From NCBI GenBank assembly GCA_030433215.1, contig JAUIMC010000004.1, forward strand, positions 186,001 through 250,000: a DNA stretch of 64,000 bases, written 5' to 3'. Source of the DNA: Alphaproteobacteria bacterium. GTDB lineage: Bacteria; Pseudomonadota; Alphaproteobacteria; Caulobacterales; Parvularculaceae. The translations under genes were made by a program, and so were the position numbers. The first letter of the stretch is position 1; every line of letters begins with the position of its first letter. The notes beneath the pieces were generated by a model. That model was not told where the DNA came from. It saw only the letters and a program-made list of their open reading frames with translations, and did no database searches. Shown one piece after another: positions 10,456 to 19,545 of this stretch.

Positions 10456-12450
10456 CTACCGACCGAATTTTTTGTCCACGGTCTGTTTCATTCTTTCAAG
10501 CGCGTCGGTGAGCCGTCTGGGGGAATCGCCCTCGTCCCCTTCGGCCTCCTCGGGCTTGCTCGAATTGATCAACTCCTCGCGCGCCGCCGCCGCGGCTTTC
10601 CACGCGCCATCGCCTTCCGTGAATATCTGAGATGCGGATCGCGCGACCTCCTGTTTGAGGGTCGATTCAAACAGATGATGCGCCAAGGCGTTCTGGAACC
10701 CCAGCTCGACCTCGCCAATCTCAGCCTCGGGGCGCAGGCGCCAGTGTTTCTTGAGCTGGGGATCCTGTGTCACCCGCTCCAATATGCCTGCCGCGCCGGT
10801 CTGGCTCAGATGGCTTTTAAGCCCCGCACTGTCAAGGGTTGGGTCTGTGGAAATCGCCGCCAGGATCTCGCCCAGAAGGGCTTTCAGGCCCGGATCGGCC
10901 AGCTCCAGCCCGAAAAAGGCGTCCTCATGGCGCTCCACGATGGCCGGATGGTTGACGGCGGCGAGGATAAAGCTCGCCTCCCGGGCCCATTGGGAGGGCC
11001 CTTTGAGCCCCGGGGTCGGCCGCGCCGGGGCCGCATAGCGGAACCCCTGGCCTTTCTGGTTCGGCCCTTTCTGGCCGCGCCAGCCGGCCTGTCCCCCCGG
11101 CCCGCCGCCCCGGAACGGATTGCCGCCCTGCCGGGCGCCCTCGCCATAGGCCGGGCGGCGCTCGGGCGGGCGGAATTCCGCATCGAGCCGGCGGGAGAGC
11201 TCCTCGCCATAGGCGCCGCGCACATCCTTGTCGGCGATCTCTTTGACGAGCCCGCGCAGGTGCGAGCGCAGGGCCGCCCGGCGCTCCGGCGTGTCGAGGG
11301 GGCGGATGGAGATTTCGCGCGACCACAGGACGTCGACCAGCGGACGCGCCTTGCCCAGCACCTCGGTCATGGCGGCGGCGCCTTCGGCCCGGATCAGGTC
11401 ATCCGGATCCTGACCTTCCGGCAGAAAAGCAAAGTTCAGGGACTTGCCGGGTTTCAGCATAGGCAGCGCCCGGTCGACGGAGCGATGGGCGGCGCTGACC
11501 CCGGCGCTGTCGCCGTCGAAGCACAGGATCGGCTCGTCGGAGGAGCGCCAGAGCAGCGCCAGCTGGTCCTCGGTGAGCGCGGTGCCGAGCGGCGCGACCC
11601 CTCGTTTGATCCCCGCCCCCCACAGCGCGATCACGTCCATATAGCCTTCGCAGACGATCAGCGGCTGTTTGTCTTCCGCCGAGGCGGCCCGCGCGGCGTT
11701 GAAATTGTAGAGCACCGAGCCCTTGTGAAAGAGCGGGGTTTCCGGGGAATTGAGATATTTCGCCCGCGCATTGGGATCGAGCGCCCGCCCGCCGAAGGCG
11801 ATGACCCGGTCGCGGCCCCCGAGGATCGGGAACATGATGCGGTTGCGGAAGCGGTCGTAGCTGGCGCCGCCGTCCTCCGGCTTGATGAGCAGCCCCGCAT
11901 CCACCAGCACGTCTTCGGGGAAGTCCTTGTTGAGAAGATAGTCTTTCAGCGCGTTGCGGCCCGAAGGCGCGAAGCCGATGGCGAAGGCCTCGATCTGCGC
12001 ATCGGTGATCTCGCGGCCGCGCAGATAGTCCATGGCCTCGCGCCCGTCCGCCCGGTGCAACATCGCTTGATAGAATTTCGCCGCCGCCGCGCAGGCTTCG
12101 GCGAGGCCCTTGGCCTTTTCCGCGCGCGCCGCCGCCTCGGGGTTTTCCGCCGGCAGCTCCAGCCCCGCATCGGCGGCGAGCCGCTCCACCGCTTCGGGAA
12201 AAGTCATCCCCTGGGTCTCGATCAGGAAGGTGATGATGTCGCCATGGTTCTGGGTCGAAAAGCAGTGATAGGTGCCGCGCCGGTCATCCACGGAGAAAGA
12301 CGGGGTCTTTTCCGGCTTGAAGGGCGACAGGCCCCACCAGGCGTTTCCCCGTTTTTTCAGCTTCACAAAGCGCCCGATGACGTCGGACGGCCTCAGCCGC
12401 GACTTCAGCTCATCGAGAAATTCCGGGGTGAAACGGGGCATAGGGCTCAT
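10456..12450 (-). CDS. dnaG: DNA primase DnaG
   Basis: 664-residue primase that lays RNA primers for the replisome and works with DnaB (encoded at 39153). The N-terminal zinc-binding domain is recognisable (residues 35-80) but three of the four usual ligands are replaced: the Cys-His-Cys-Cys positions read Ser42, Lys45, Cys63 and Thr66, so zinc is probably not bound in the usual way. The catalytic core and TOPRIM fold are intact (PLIVCEGYMDVIALWGAGIK, ILCFDGDSAGVSAA, PEGQDPDDLI). A Gly/Pro/Gln-rich linker precedes the C-terminal helicase-binding domain. The start could be the ATG at 12450 or the fourth codon (MPRFTPEF). It is upstream of rpoD in the same operon and divergent from typA across 120 bases. 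Confidence 0.98.
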   Translation of the reverse strand: MSPMPRFTPEFLDELKSRLRPSDVIGRFVKLKKRGNAWWGLSPFKPEKTPSFSVDDRRGTYHCFSTQNHGDIITFLIETQGMTFPEAVERLAADAGLELPAENPEAAARAEKAKGLAEACAAAAKFYQAMLHRADGREAMDYLRGREITDAQIEAFAIGFAPSGRNALKDYLLNKDFPEDVLVDAGLLIKPEDGGASYDRFRNRIMFPILGGRDRVIAFGGRALDPNARAKYLNSPETPLFHKGSVLYNFNAARAASAEDKQPLIVCEGYMDVIALWGAGIKRGVAPLGTALTEDQLALLWRSSDEPILCFDGDSAGVSAAHRSVDRALPMLKPGKSLNFAFLPEGQDPDDLIRAEGAAAMTEVLGKARPLVDVLWSREISIRPLDTPERRAALRSHLRGLVKEIADKDVRGAYGEELSRRLDAEFRPPERRPAYGEGARQGGNPFRGGGPGGQAGWRGQKGPNQKGQGFRYAAPARPTPGLKGPSQWAREASFILAAVNHPAIVERHEDAFFGLELADPGLKALLGEILAAISTDPTLDSAGLKSHLSQTGAAGILERVTQDPQLKKHWRLRPEAEIGEVELGFQNALAHHLFESTLKQEVARSASQIFTEGDGAWKAAAAAREELINSSKPEEAEGDEGDSPRRLTDALERMKQTVDKKFGR

Positions 12451-12570
12451 ATAGAAAGGGCGGCCCCGAGATATAAGCGCATCCCCCGCAAGCGCATAGC
12501 GTCCCTATTAACCCCTTTTCCCCATCTGCCCCCTTGCCAAGACCAAAGAAAGCGCGCACTTGCCGCCCCC

Positions 12571-14421
12571 ATGACGCAACGCAATATGAACCTCCGCAAC
12601 ATCGCCATCATCGCTCACGTCGACCATGGCAAAACGACGCTCGTCGACGAGATGCTGCGCCAGTCCGGCGCCATCCGCGACAACGCCGAAATGGCCGAGC
12701 GCGCCATGGATTCCAACGACATTGAGCGCGAGCGGGGGATCACCATCCTCGCCAAATGCACCAGCGTCGTCTGGGAGAAAAGCGACCCGCCGGTGCGACT
12801 CAATATTGTCGACACGCCGGGCCACGCCGATTTCGGCGGCGAGGTGGAGCGCATCCTCTCCATGGTCGACGGCTGCCTGCTTCTCATCGACGCCGCCGAG
12901 GGGCCGATGCCCCAGACCAAATTCGTGCTCTCAAAGGCGCTGGCGCTGGGCCTTAAGCCCATCGTCGTCCTCAACAAGGTCGACCGGCCGAGCGCCGATC
13001 CGGACGCGGCCCTCGACGCGGCCTTCGACCTTTTCGCCGCGCTCGGCGCCTCAGACGAACAGCTCGACTTCCCCGTCCTCTATGCGGCGGGACGCGACGG
13101 CTGGGCCGATGCGAGCCTCGAAGGCCCGCGCGAAAATCTCGACGCGCTGTTCGAAACCATCCTCGCCCACGTCCCCGCGCCGGACATTGCGGCCGAGGCG
13201 GCGGACGCGCCGTTCCGGATGCTGGCGACAACTCTCGAGGCCGATCCGTTCCTCGGGCGCATTCTGACGGGGCGCGTGATCTCCGGCGTCGCCAAGCCTG
13301 GCGTCACCATGAAAGCGCTGTCGCGCGACGGCGGCGTGATTGAACAGGCGCGCGTTTCCAAGGTGCTCGCTTTCCGGGGCCTGAAACGCCAGCCGGTCGA
13401 AGAAGCCTATCCCGGCGACATCGTCGCCATCGCCGGCTTTTCGAAAGCCTCCGTCTCAGACACGCTCTGCGATCTCGCCGCGACCGAGGCCCTGCCCTCG
13501 CAGCCGATCGATCCGCCGACCCTGTCCGTTACCATTGCGCCGAACGATTCCCCGCTGGCGGGCCGCGAAGGCGACAAGGTGCAGTCCCGCGTCATCCGCG
13601 AGCGCCTTATGCGTCAGGCGGAGGGCGATGTGGCGATTTCCGTGACCGAGACCGAAAGCAAGGATGCGTTCGAAGTCGCGGGCCGCGGCGAGTTGCAGCT
13701 CGGCGTCCTCATCGAGAATATGCGCCGCGAAGGGTTCGAGCTCGCCGTTTCGCGCCCGCGCGTCGTCATCCGCACCGGCGAGAATGGCGAACCGCTCGAG
13801 CCCATCGAGGAAGTGGTGATCGACGTCGATGACGATTATTCCGGCGTCGTCATCGAAAAGCTGTCCCAGAAAAAAGCCGAGCTTGCCGAGATGAAGCCGG
13901 CGGGCGCAGGGAAAACCCGCCTGATCATGCATGTCCCCTCGCGCGCGCTGATCGGCTATCACGGCGAATTCCTGACCGACACGCGCGGCACCGGCGTCAT
14001 GAACCGGTCTTATCTCGAACACGCCCCGCACAAGGGCGCGATCGAGGGCCGGCGCAACGGCGTCCTCATCGCCAATGGCGACGGCACCGCGGTGCCTTAC
14101 GCCCTGTGGAACCTCGAAGAGCGCGGCGTCATGTTCATCGAGCCGGGCGAAGCGGTCTATGAGGGCATGATCATCGGCGAGAACGCCAAGCCGGACGATC
14201 TCGACGTCAATCCCCTGAAAGCCAAACAGCTCACCAACATGCGCGCCTCCGGCAAGGATGAAGCGGTGAAGCTGACGCCGCCGCGCCGGCTGACGCTGGA
14301 AACGGCGATCTCCTATATCGGCGACGACGAACTGGTCGAGGTGACCCCGAAATCCATCCGCCTGCGGAAGATTGCGCTGAAGCCGCATCTGCGCAAGAAG
14401 CGCGCGAAAGAAACGGCTTAA
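12571..14421 (+). CDS. typA: Ribosome-associated GTPase TypA/BipA
   Basis: 616-residue translational GTPase of the EF-G family that binds ribosomes and helps large-subunit assembly under stress. The frame is open far upstream, antisense to dnaG, but the protein starts at the ATG at 12571 ([20 protein letters not shown]); a second ATG at 12586 is also possible. G1 is AHVDHGKTT, the switch region is [10 protein letters not shown]3 is [11 protein letters not shown] and G4 is NKVDRPSA. The EF-G-like domains follow ([20 protein letters not shown]) and the BipA-specific C-terminal domain contains [20 protein letters not shown]. The usual family length is about 605-615. It is a single gene, divergent from dnaG. 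Confidence 0.98.
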   Translation: MTQRNMNLRNIAIIAHVDHGKTTLVDEMLRQSGAIRDNAEMAERAMDSNDIERERGITILAKCTSVVWEKSDPPVRLNIVDTPGHADFGGEVERILSMVDGCLLLIDAAEGPMPQTKFVLSKALALGLKPIVVLNKVDRPSADPDAALDAAFDLFAALGASDEQLDFPVLYAAGRDGWADASLEGPRENLDALFETILAHVPAPDIAAEAADAPFRMLATTLEADPFLGRILTGRVISGVAKPGVTMKALSRDGGVIEQARVSKVLAFRGLKRQPVEEAYPGDIVAIAGFSKASVSDTLCDLAATEALPSQPIDPPTLSVTIAPNDSPLAGREGDKVQSRVIRERLMRQAEGDVAISVTETESKDAFEVAGRGELQLGVLIENMRREGFELAVSRPRVVIRTGENGEPLEPIEEVVIDVDDDYSGVVIEKLSQKKAELAEMKPAGAGKTRLIMHVPSRALIGYHGEFLTDTRGTGVMNRSYLEHAPHKGAIEGRRNGVLIANGDGTAVPYALWNLEERGVMFIEPGEAVYEGMIIGENAKPDDLDVNPLKAKQLTNMRASGKDEAVKLTPPRRLTLETAISYIGDDELVEVTPKSIRLRKIALKPHLRKKRAKETA

Positions 14422-14446
14422 ACTTTCTCCCCGCGCCGGAAACCAG

Positions 14447-15667
14447 CTAATCCGGCGAGAGTTTTTCGAGCGGATCGCCTAGCGTGCCCGCGACCATGGA
14501 CGCCAGCAGCTTCGGCATGAACCAGAAAGACGACAGCGGTTCGGCGAAGCGGTCGCGGATCGCCGGCAGCAGCTTCGAATCCGACTGATAGACCGGCGTG
14601 AAAAGACGGCTCATCGTCTGATAAAGCTTCACATGCCGCCCGCGCATCAGAGCGAAAGCGTCGAGCGCGTCGGCAATCTCATCATGGCGCTCCAGCGCGC
14701 GCGCCAGCGCCCAGGCGTCGAGCAGCGCCATATTCGCCCCCTGCCCCAATTGCGGGCTCGCGGCATGCCAGGCGTCGCCAATATGCACAACGGGGCTTTC
14801 CACCGGCCGCGGCGCGGTGTGATGGGCGTAATGGGCGAAAACGAACTGATCGTGATGAGTGAAATGCTCCAGCACGGGCGCCGCTTCCGGCCACAGCTTC
14901 AAAACCCTGTCTTTCCAGCGCTGGAGCGGCGTCATCCGCCAGGCGTCCACATGGTCGGCGCGCAAGGTCCAGAAAAAAGCCGCGAGCGGCGGCCCGCCGT
15001 CACGCATGGTTCCGATCGGCATCACCCCGGCCGAAACCTCCGCGCCGCGATAGCGCTGAGAGAGCACGTCTTCTGAAAAGTCGCTGCCGAACGGAAAAGG
15101 CGCATTCGCCCACAAGGCGCCGTAGTTCAGGAACGCATTGCTCCGCTCGATGAAGGGCGAGCGCACGCCGAGCGCATCGATAACAAGGCTGAAAGGTCCG
15201 GCGGCGGGCGCGCCGTCAAAGGTCAGGCCCGCGCGCCCGCCCGCCGCTTCGACGCCCGCCACAGCATGGCCGTAGCAGAACTTCACCCCGGCTTCCTTCG
15301 CGGCGTCATGCAATATGTCGAAAAGCGCCGCGCGATGAACGGCGAGACCGTAAACATCCGGCCCCAGCGCGTCGTAATGAACGTCGAGAACCTTGCGCCC
15401 GCCATCTTCGAGGCGTCCGTCAAGACGTTTCAACCGCGCGCCGCGTTGCGCAAGAACATCCGCAAGACCGAGCGCATGCAGCGCCGCCTGCCCCGTCGGC
15501 TGAAGGATAAGTCCGGACCCGACGGGCGCGGGCTTTCCCGCCTTGTCGTAAACCGTAACAGAATGACCTGCGCGGCTAAAAAAAATGGCTGCGGCAAGAC
15601 CAGCCACGCCGGCGCCGGCGATTGCAATATTATGATGATGATTGATGGCCGGCGTCCCGAGATGCAA
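14447..15667 (-). CDS. FAD-dependent monooxygenase (salicylate hydroxylase/UbiH type)
   Basis: 406-residue flavoprotein hydroxylase. The N-terminal Rossmann motif is NIAIAGAGVAGLAAAIFFSR, followed by an acidic residue in VTVYDKAG, the PAPVGSGLILQPTG segment, and the second FAD motif HIGDAWHAASPQLGQGANMA in the C-terminal half. This is the class A layout, in which NAD(P)H reduces FAD and O2 is used to hydroxylate an aromatic or related substrate. The substrate cannot be named. The start is TTG at 15667: no ATG lies between the in-frame TAG upstream and the GAGVAG motif, and no good ribosome site is seen, so the start is uncertain. It converges on typA, and an inverted repeat (CGCCGGA/TCCGGCG) spans the junction at about 14434-14457. 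Confidence 0.85.
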   Translation of the reverse strand: MHLGTPAINHHHNIAIAGAGVAGLAAAIFFSRAGHSVTVYDKAGKPAPVGSGLILQPTGQAALHALGLADVLAQRGARLKRLDGRLEDGGRKVLDVHYDALGPDVYGLAVHRAALFDILHDAAKEAGVKFCYGHAVAGVEAAGGRAGLTFDGAPAAGPFSLVIDALGVRSPFIERSNAFLNYGALWANAPFPFGSDFSEDVLSQRYRGAEVSAGVMPIGTMRDGGPPLAAFFWTLRADHVDAWRMTPLQRWKDRVLKLWPEAAPVLEHFTHHDQFVFAHYAHHTAPRPVESPVVHIGDAWHAASPQLGQGANMALLDAWALARALERHDEIADALDAFALMRGRHVKLYQTMSRLFTPVYQSDSKLLPAIRDRFAEPLSSFWFMPKLLASMVAGTLGDPLEKLSPD

Positions 15668-16041
15668 CTGCGATAGACAAGTCCAATTTGCGACCGCCGT
15701 CTAGCGCGCGATAACGGAACTCGTTTTTTATGTCGTTGAAGACCGGGTCACCATAATCAATATGAATTAGACTGCAACGTTCCATGAGCCGTAAATCATC
15801 CTTATGCGGTCATTGTCGTCAAAACGACAAACAACGCCAACCCAGACATTATCATGCGAGATGATAAGAAATGTCGTGAATCCGACTCTTGCGGGATGGC
15901 CGGCCAGGCAGGCGCAGCCAGCGCGCCGGATCTATCGAGAATCAAAAATACCGTGGTAAAACCGCCCCCTAGATTGCAGCCTTCAGACGAGGCGCACGCC
16001 GCAAGGCCCGCCAGCTGGCCAGCTTGACATCATCAAAGAAC
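15668..16041. other. Intergenic region without recognisable genes
   Basis: Divergent spacer between the monooxygenase and the glycosyltransferase operon. I see no coding sequence, tRNA or repeat shared with the rest of the window. It is somewhat AT-richer than its surroundings and contains a small hairpin, GTCGTCAAAACGAC, near 15816-15829. Promoters for both flanking genes presumably lie here. Confidence 0.5.
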
Positions 16042-16065
16042 ATGACGGAATGTTATATCCGTCAT
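16042..16065. promoter_or_regulatory. Candidate operator before the GT2/GtrA pair
   Basis: Perfect inverted repeat ATGACGGA-N8-TCCGTCAT, with TTATAT in the spacer, 17 bases before the glycosyltransferase start. A TTGACA lies at 16024-16029 but the spacing to TTATAT (23) is too long for a normal promoter. It could be a regulator-binding site or an mRNA hairpin over the start region. Confidence 0.35.
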
Positions 16066-16082
16066 AACCGCGATCCGGCTGC

Positions 16083-17012
16083 ATGCTCATTTCGATCATC
16101 ACGCCTTTTTATAATGAGCAGGAAAGCGTCAAACCGCTGTTCAATGCGCTTTTGCCGATTCTCGAAAGCCTTGACGCAGATTATGAACTCATCTGGATCG
16201 ACGATGGCAGCCGCGATGAAACCTGGCGCGAGGTCGAAGCCTGCTGCGCCGCGGAGCCGCGCCTGCGCGCCCTGCGGCTGAGCCGGAATTTCGGCAAGGA
16301 GGCGGCGCTTTCGGCGGGGATCGATCACGCCAATGGCGACGCGCTGGTCTTGATGGACGGCGACCTTCAACATCCGCCGAAGCTCATTCCCGACCTGCTC
16401 CGGCGGCTCCGCGAAGGGTACGACATGGTTTACGCGGTGCGCGACAGCCGCAAGACCGACGGGCCGGCGCGCGCTTTGTTCAGCCGCCTGTTCTACCTCA
16501 TGTGGGACCGTTTCGCGGATACGAAAATCCCCCGGGACGCGGGCGACTTTCGCATCATGAACCGCAAGACCGCGAACGCCCTGAAGCAGCTTCGCGAACG
16601 CAACCGATTCATGAAAGGGCTATATTCCTGGATCGGCTTCCGCCAGACCAGCATTTCCTATGAAGTCGCGCCCCGCAGCGCCAGCAAAAGCTCCTTCTCC
16701 CTGCGCAAGCTCATGTCCTACGCGCGCCTCGCCTTCATTTCCTTCAGCGCTATCCCTTTGCGGATATGGACGAGCATCGGCGCGATTATTGCGCTCCTTT
16801 CCTTAACCTATGCGGCCTATATCGTCATTGAAACCATGATCGCCGGCCGCGACGTGCCGGGCTATGCAACCATCATCACGGCGATTTTCTTCCTGGGGGG
16901 CGTTCAATTGTTCAGCATCGGCGTGCTCGGCGAATATCTCGCAAGCGTTTTCGATGAAGTGAAGGCGCGCCCCATCTACATCGTCAGCGAGGAACGCGGA
17001 GCGCTGCCCTGA
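16083..17012 (+). CDS. Family 2 glycosyltransferase, polyprenyl-phosphate glycosyltransferase type (GtrB/DPM1-like)
   Basis: 309-residue inner-membrane enzyme expected to transfer a sugar from a nucleotide donor to polyprenyl phosphate on the cytoplasmic face. The GT-A domain fills residues 1-210: ISIITPFYNEQESV, IWIDDGSRDETW, the DxD-type motif LVLMDGDLQHPP, and GDFRIMNRKT. Two C-terminal membrane helices (about 228-252 and 262-288) anchor it, as in GtrB/ArnC-like proteins. It overlaps the next gene by one base (TGATG), so translation of the two is probably coupled. The pairing with a GtrA domain suggests the lipid-linked sugar is flipped by the neighbour for surface glycan decoration. Confidence 0.9.
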   Translation: MLISIITPFYNEQESVKPLFNALLPILESLDADYELIWIDDGSRDETWREVEACCAAEPRLRALRLSRNFGKEAALSAGIDHANGDALVLMDGDLQHPPKLIPDLLRRLREGYDMVYAVRDSRKTDGPARALFSRLFYLMWDRFADTKIPRDAGDFRIMNRKTANALKQLRERNRFMKGLYSWIGFRQTSISYEVAPRSASKSSFSLRKLMSYARLAFISFSAIPLRIWTSIGAIIALLSLTYAAYIVIETMIAGRDVPGYATIITAIFFLGGVQLFSIGVLGEYLASVFDEVKARPIYIVSEERGALP

Positions 17013-18829
17013 TGCCTTTTGCAGCCGCGGGGCCGGTTCGCGCTTTCCTTGAAGAGCGCCGCCCATTCATCACGCGCCTTATGCGCTTCGGCCTTGTCGG
17101 CGTCGCGGCGACGCTGGTGCATGGCGGCGTGCTCGCGGCGCTGGTGGAAATCGCGGGCATCCATCCGACTCTCGGCAATATCGGCGCCTATCTGACGGCC
17201 TTCCTCGTCTCCTATATGGGGCATTTCTACGTCACCTTCCGATCGCGGGAGACGCATCTGCGCGCCGCGCCGCGCTATTTTCTCGTCGCCTGCACCGGGC
17301 TGGCGGCAAATACGGTGATCTTCTTCCTTGTCGTCAACATCTTGAAGCTGCACTACACCCTCGCTTTCGTCGCGGCGATCGCGACAACGCCATGGCTTGT
17401 CTATTTCCTCTCGCATCGCTTCGCCTATGCGCCGGACACCGACAAACCCGCGCCGCAATTACAGGCGGTGCTGCGCGATTACGGACACTTCGCGCCCGCG
17501 CTCGTCTTTTTCGCCATCGCCGCCGTTTACGGGCTGATGTTTCACTACGCCGCGCCGCTGACCGACCATTGGCATCTCGTCACGCTTTATATGCAGATGG
17601 AAAAGGGCGTGCTCAGCTTTCAAGAGCTCTTTCGGCTGCACGGCGCGCATTTCCACGCCAGCGCTTATGCGGTGCTGTTGCCGCTGGCGAAACTGACCGG
17701 GATGAATCACGGCGCCGAAGTCATCGCCTCGCTGCTGTTCAGCGTCGCCGGCTTTGCAGGTCTCGCACTCATGCTTTCCCGCGGCGCCAAGGAACTCAAC
17801 ACGCCGACCGCGCTCCGGTTTTGGGCCTTCGCCCTGGCCGCTTTTTTCTGGTGGTCGCTTGATCAGTCGACAAACTGGCTATGGGGCTGGCAGGTCGCGG
17901 TTTTCATCAATACGGCCGGCGCGGCCTGGTGCATCCTGCTGTTGAGCGCCCCGGCGCTCACCTGGATGCGGCTTGCCGGCGCCTGGATCGCCGCAACCCT
18001 CGCGCTCCTCGGTTTCGCCACCGGCGCCGCACTGTTTCCCGTCGGCGCCGGGCTGCTTGTCCTAAGGGTTTTTGCAGCAGACCGGCCGGCGCGCCGGCGC
18101 GCGCTTGTCTTCACCGGCGCCTGGTGCGCCCTTTCCGCGCTCGCACTCGGCTATTTTCTGTATGCGAATTATCGCGGCGGCGACACCTATGCGAGCGAAA
18201 CGGCGGGCATCGAACTCAGCATCGGCTATCTCTGGCAGACGCTGGTCTTCACCCTGAACTTCCTCGCCAGTCCCCTGACGCGGTTTGCCTCCGACATCGC
18301 CATTCCCGTTCTGTTTCTGGGCATCGCCGCCCTGGCCATGCTTTTGCGGCGGCGCGGGATTTCCCGGCGAATGCTTTCGCTTTATGCGCCGTTTTTCGCC
18401 TTCATGGCCTATGGCGTTGGGGCCGGCCTTCTCACGGCGCTCGGACGCAGCGGGGCCTTCGGCACGGACCAGGCCTTTGTCGGGCGCTATATCAGTTTCG
18501 GCAATTTCTTCTGGATCGGGCTTTTGTGCCTCATGCTACTGCTGTTGCGGCCGGCGCATATGCGCGCCTCCCGCCGCTATGCCGCGGCGGGCTTTTTCGC
18601 GCTGACCGTGGTTTTGAAAATCGGCAACAGCATCAATGTCGCCAACGATTTCATAGAAAACTATCCGGCCCGCCGGCAAGCCGCCGCAACGCTGCGCGAG
18701 GCATGGCCGCGCATCGACGAAGACGCGCTCGCCCATTACGCAGCGCCGCAACAGAATGTGAAAGCCAGACTGGATTTTCTCGCGGAAAACCGGCTCAGCC
18801 TTTTCGCAGGGAAAAGCGAGGCGCCCTGA
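17012..18829 (+). CDS. GtrA-domain flippase fused to a large polytopic membrane domain
   Basis: 605-residue integral membrane protein. The first 140 residues form a four-helix GtrA domain (TRLMRFGLVGVAATLVHGGV, the conserved NIGAYLTAFLVSYMGHFYVTF, FLSHRFAY), the putative flippase for undecaprenyl-phosphate sugars. From about 160 to 560 is a second membrane region with roughly eight to ten hydrophobic helices and periplasmic loops, ending in a soluble tail; its HFHASAYAVLLPLAKLTGMN loop recalls GtrC/GT-C type glycosyltransferases, but I cannot assign a family. If so, one polypeptide would flip the lipid-linked sugar and attach it. The start ATG shares one base with the stop of the preceding glycosyltransferase gene. 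The acceptor polymer is unknown. Confidence 0.75.
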   Translation: MPFAAAGPVRAFLEERRPFITRLMRFGLVGVAATLVHGGVLAALVEIAGIHPTLGNIGAYLTAFLVSYMGHFYVTFRSRETHLRAAPRYFLVACTGLAANTVIFFLVVNILKLHYTLAFVAAIATTPWLVYFLSHRFAYAPDTDKPAPQLQAVLRDYGHFAPALVFFAIAAVYGLMFHYAAPLTDHWHLVTLYMQMEKGVLSFQELFRLHGAHFHASAYAVLLPLAKLTGMNHGAEVIASLLFSVAGFAGLALMLSRGAKELNTPTALRFWAFALAAFFWWSLDQSTNWLWGWQVAVFINTAGAAWCILLLSAPALTWMRLAGAWIAATLALLGFATGAALFPVGAGLLVLRVFAADRPARRRALVFTGAWCALSALALGYFLYANYRGGDTYASETAGIELSIGYLWQTLVFTLNFLASPLTRFASDIAIPVLFLGIAALAMLLRRRGISRRMLSLYAPFFAFMAYGVGAGLLTALGRSGAFGTDQAFVGRYISFGNFFWIGLLCLMLLLLRPAHMRASRRYAAAGFFALTVVLKIGNSINVANDFIENYPARRQAAATLREAWPRIDEDALAHYAAPQQNVKARLDFLAENRLSLFAGKSEAP

Positions 18830-18847
18830 CGGCGCCTTCCGCAAAAC

Positions 18848-19306
18848 CTAGATCAGCTGCTCTTTCATGAGCTTGCCGGCCTTGCCGAAATCCATGGCGC
18901 CGTTGAAGCGCTCTTTAAGCGCGCCCATGCAGCGTCCCATGTCTTTCAGGCCGTCGGCGTCATATTCCTCGATGACGTCGGAAACAGCGGTTTTGATTTC
19001 CTCGTCCGAAAGCTGGCGCGGCAGAAATTCGCTGATGACCTCGATCTCCGCGCGCTCCTGTTCCGCAAGCTCGGGGCGCCCGCCAGCCTCGAAAGCCTGG
19101 GCGCTCTCTTCGCGCTGCTTCACCATCTTGGTGAGGATCGCGAGTATCTCTTCGTCCGTCGCGCCCTCGCAGCGATCTTCCGCCCGGGCCGCAATGTCGC
19201 GGTCCTTGATGGCGGCGTTGATCAGCCGCAAGGTCGTCACGCGCACTTTGGCGTCGCCGGCCTTCATGGCCGTTTTCAGCGCCGTATTGATCTGCTCTTT
19301 GAGCAT
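18848..19306 (-). CDS. GatB/YqeY domain protein
   Basis: 152-residue cytoplasmic helical protein of the YqeY family, related to the tail domain of the amidotransferase subunit GatB and thought to act around tRNA or translation; its exact role is not established. The sequence begins MLKEQINTALKTAMKAGDAK with VRVTTLRLINAAIKDRDIAA, has ILTKMVKQREESAQAFEAGG and PELAEQERAEIEVISEFLPR, and ends with MGRCMGALKERFNGAMDFGK. The length matches the family (about 150). It is divergent from carA, an arrangement common in Alphaproteobacteria, across 239 bases that hold both promoters. Confidence 0.92.
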   Translation of the reverse strand: MLKEQINTALKTAMKAGDAKVRVTTLRLINAAIKDRDIAARAEDRCEGATDEEILAILTKMVKQREESAQAFEAGGRPELAEQERAEIEVISEFLPRQLSDEEIKTAVSDVIEEYDADGLKDMGRCMGALKERFNGAMDFGKAGKLMKEQLI

Positions 19307-19545
19307 CTGATTCTCCGTTGCGGGCGGCCGCAGAGATTCAAAATCCGCGCCGTCCTGTTCAGCCTACCTTAGATAACTGATTTCGCTGGATAATTCCTGG
19401 CTTATCCGTTATTGACCCTTCAGGTCCCTTCGCATAGCTTCCGGCCAATTTGCGCGCGGCCGGACCCTTTCACAAACGGGGCCGCAATCGCCAGCGCCGC
19501 CGCGCAATCTTGCAATGCAACAAGGCCGCGAAGAGATAGTTATCA

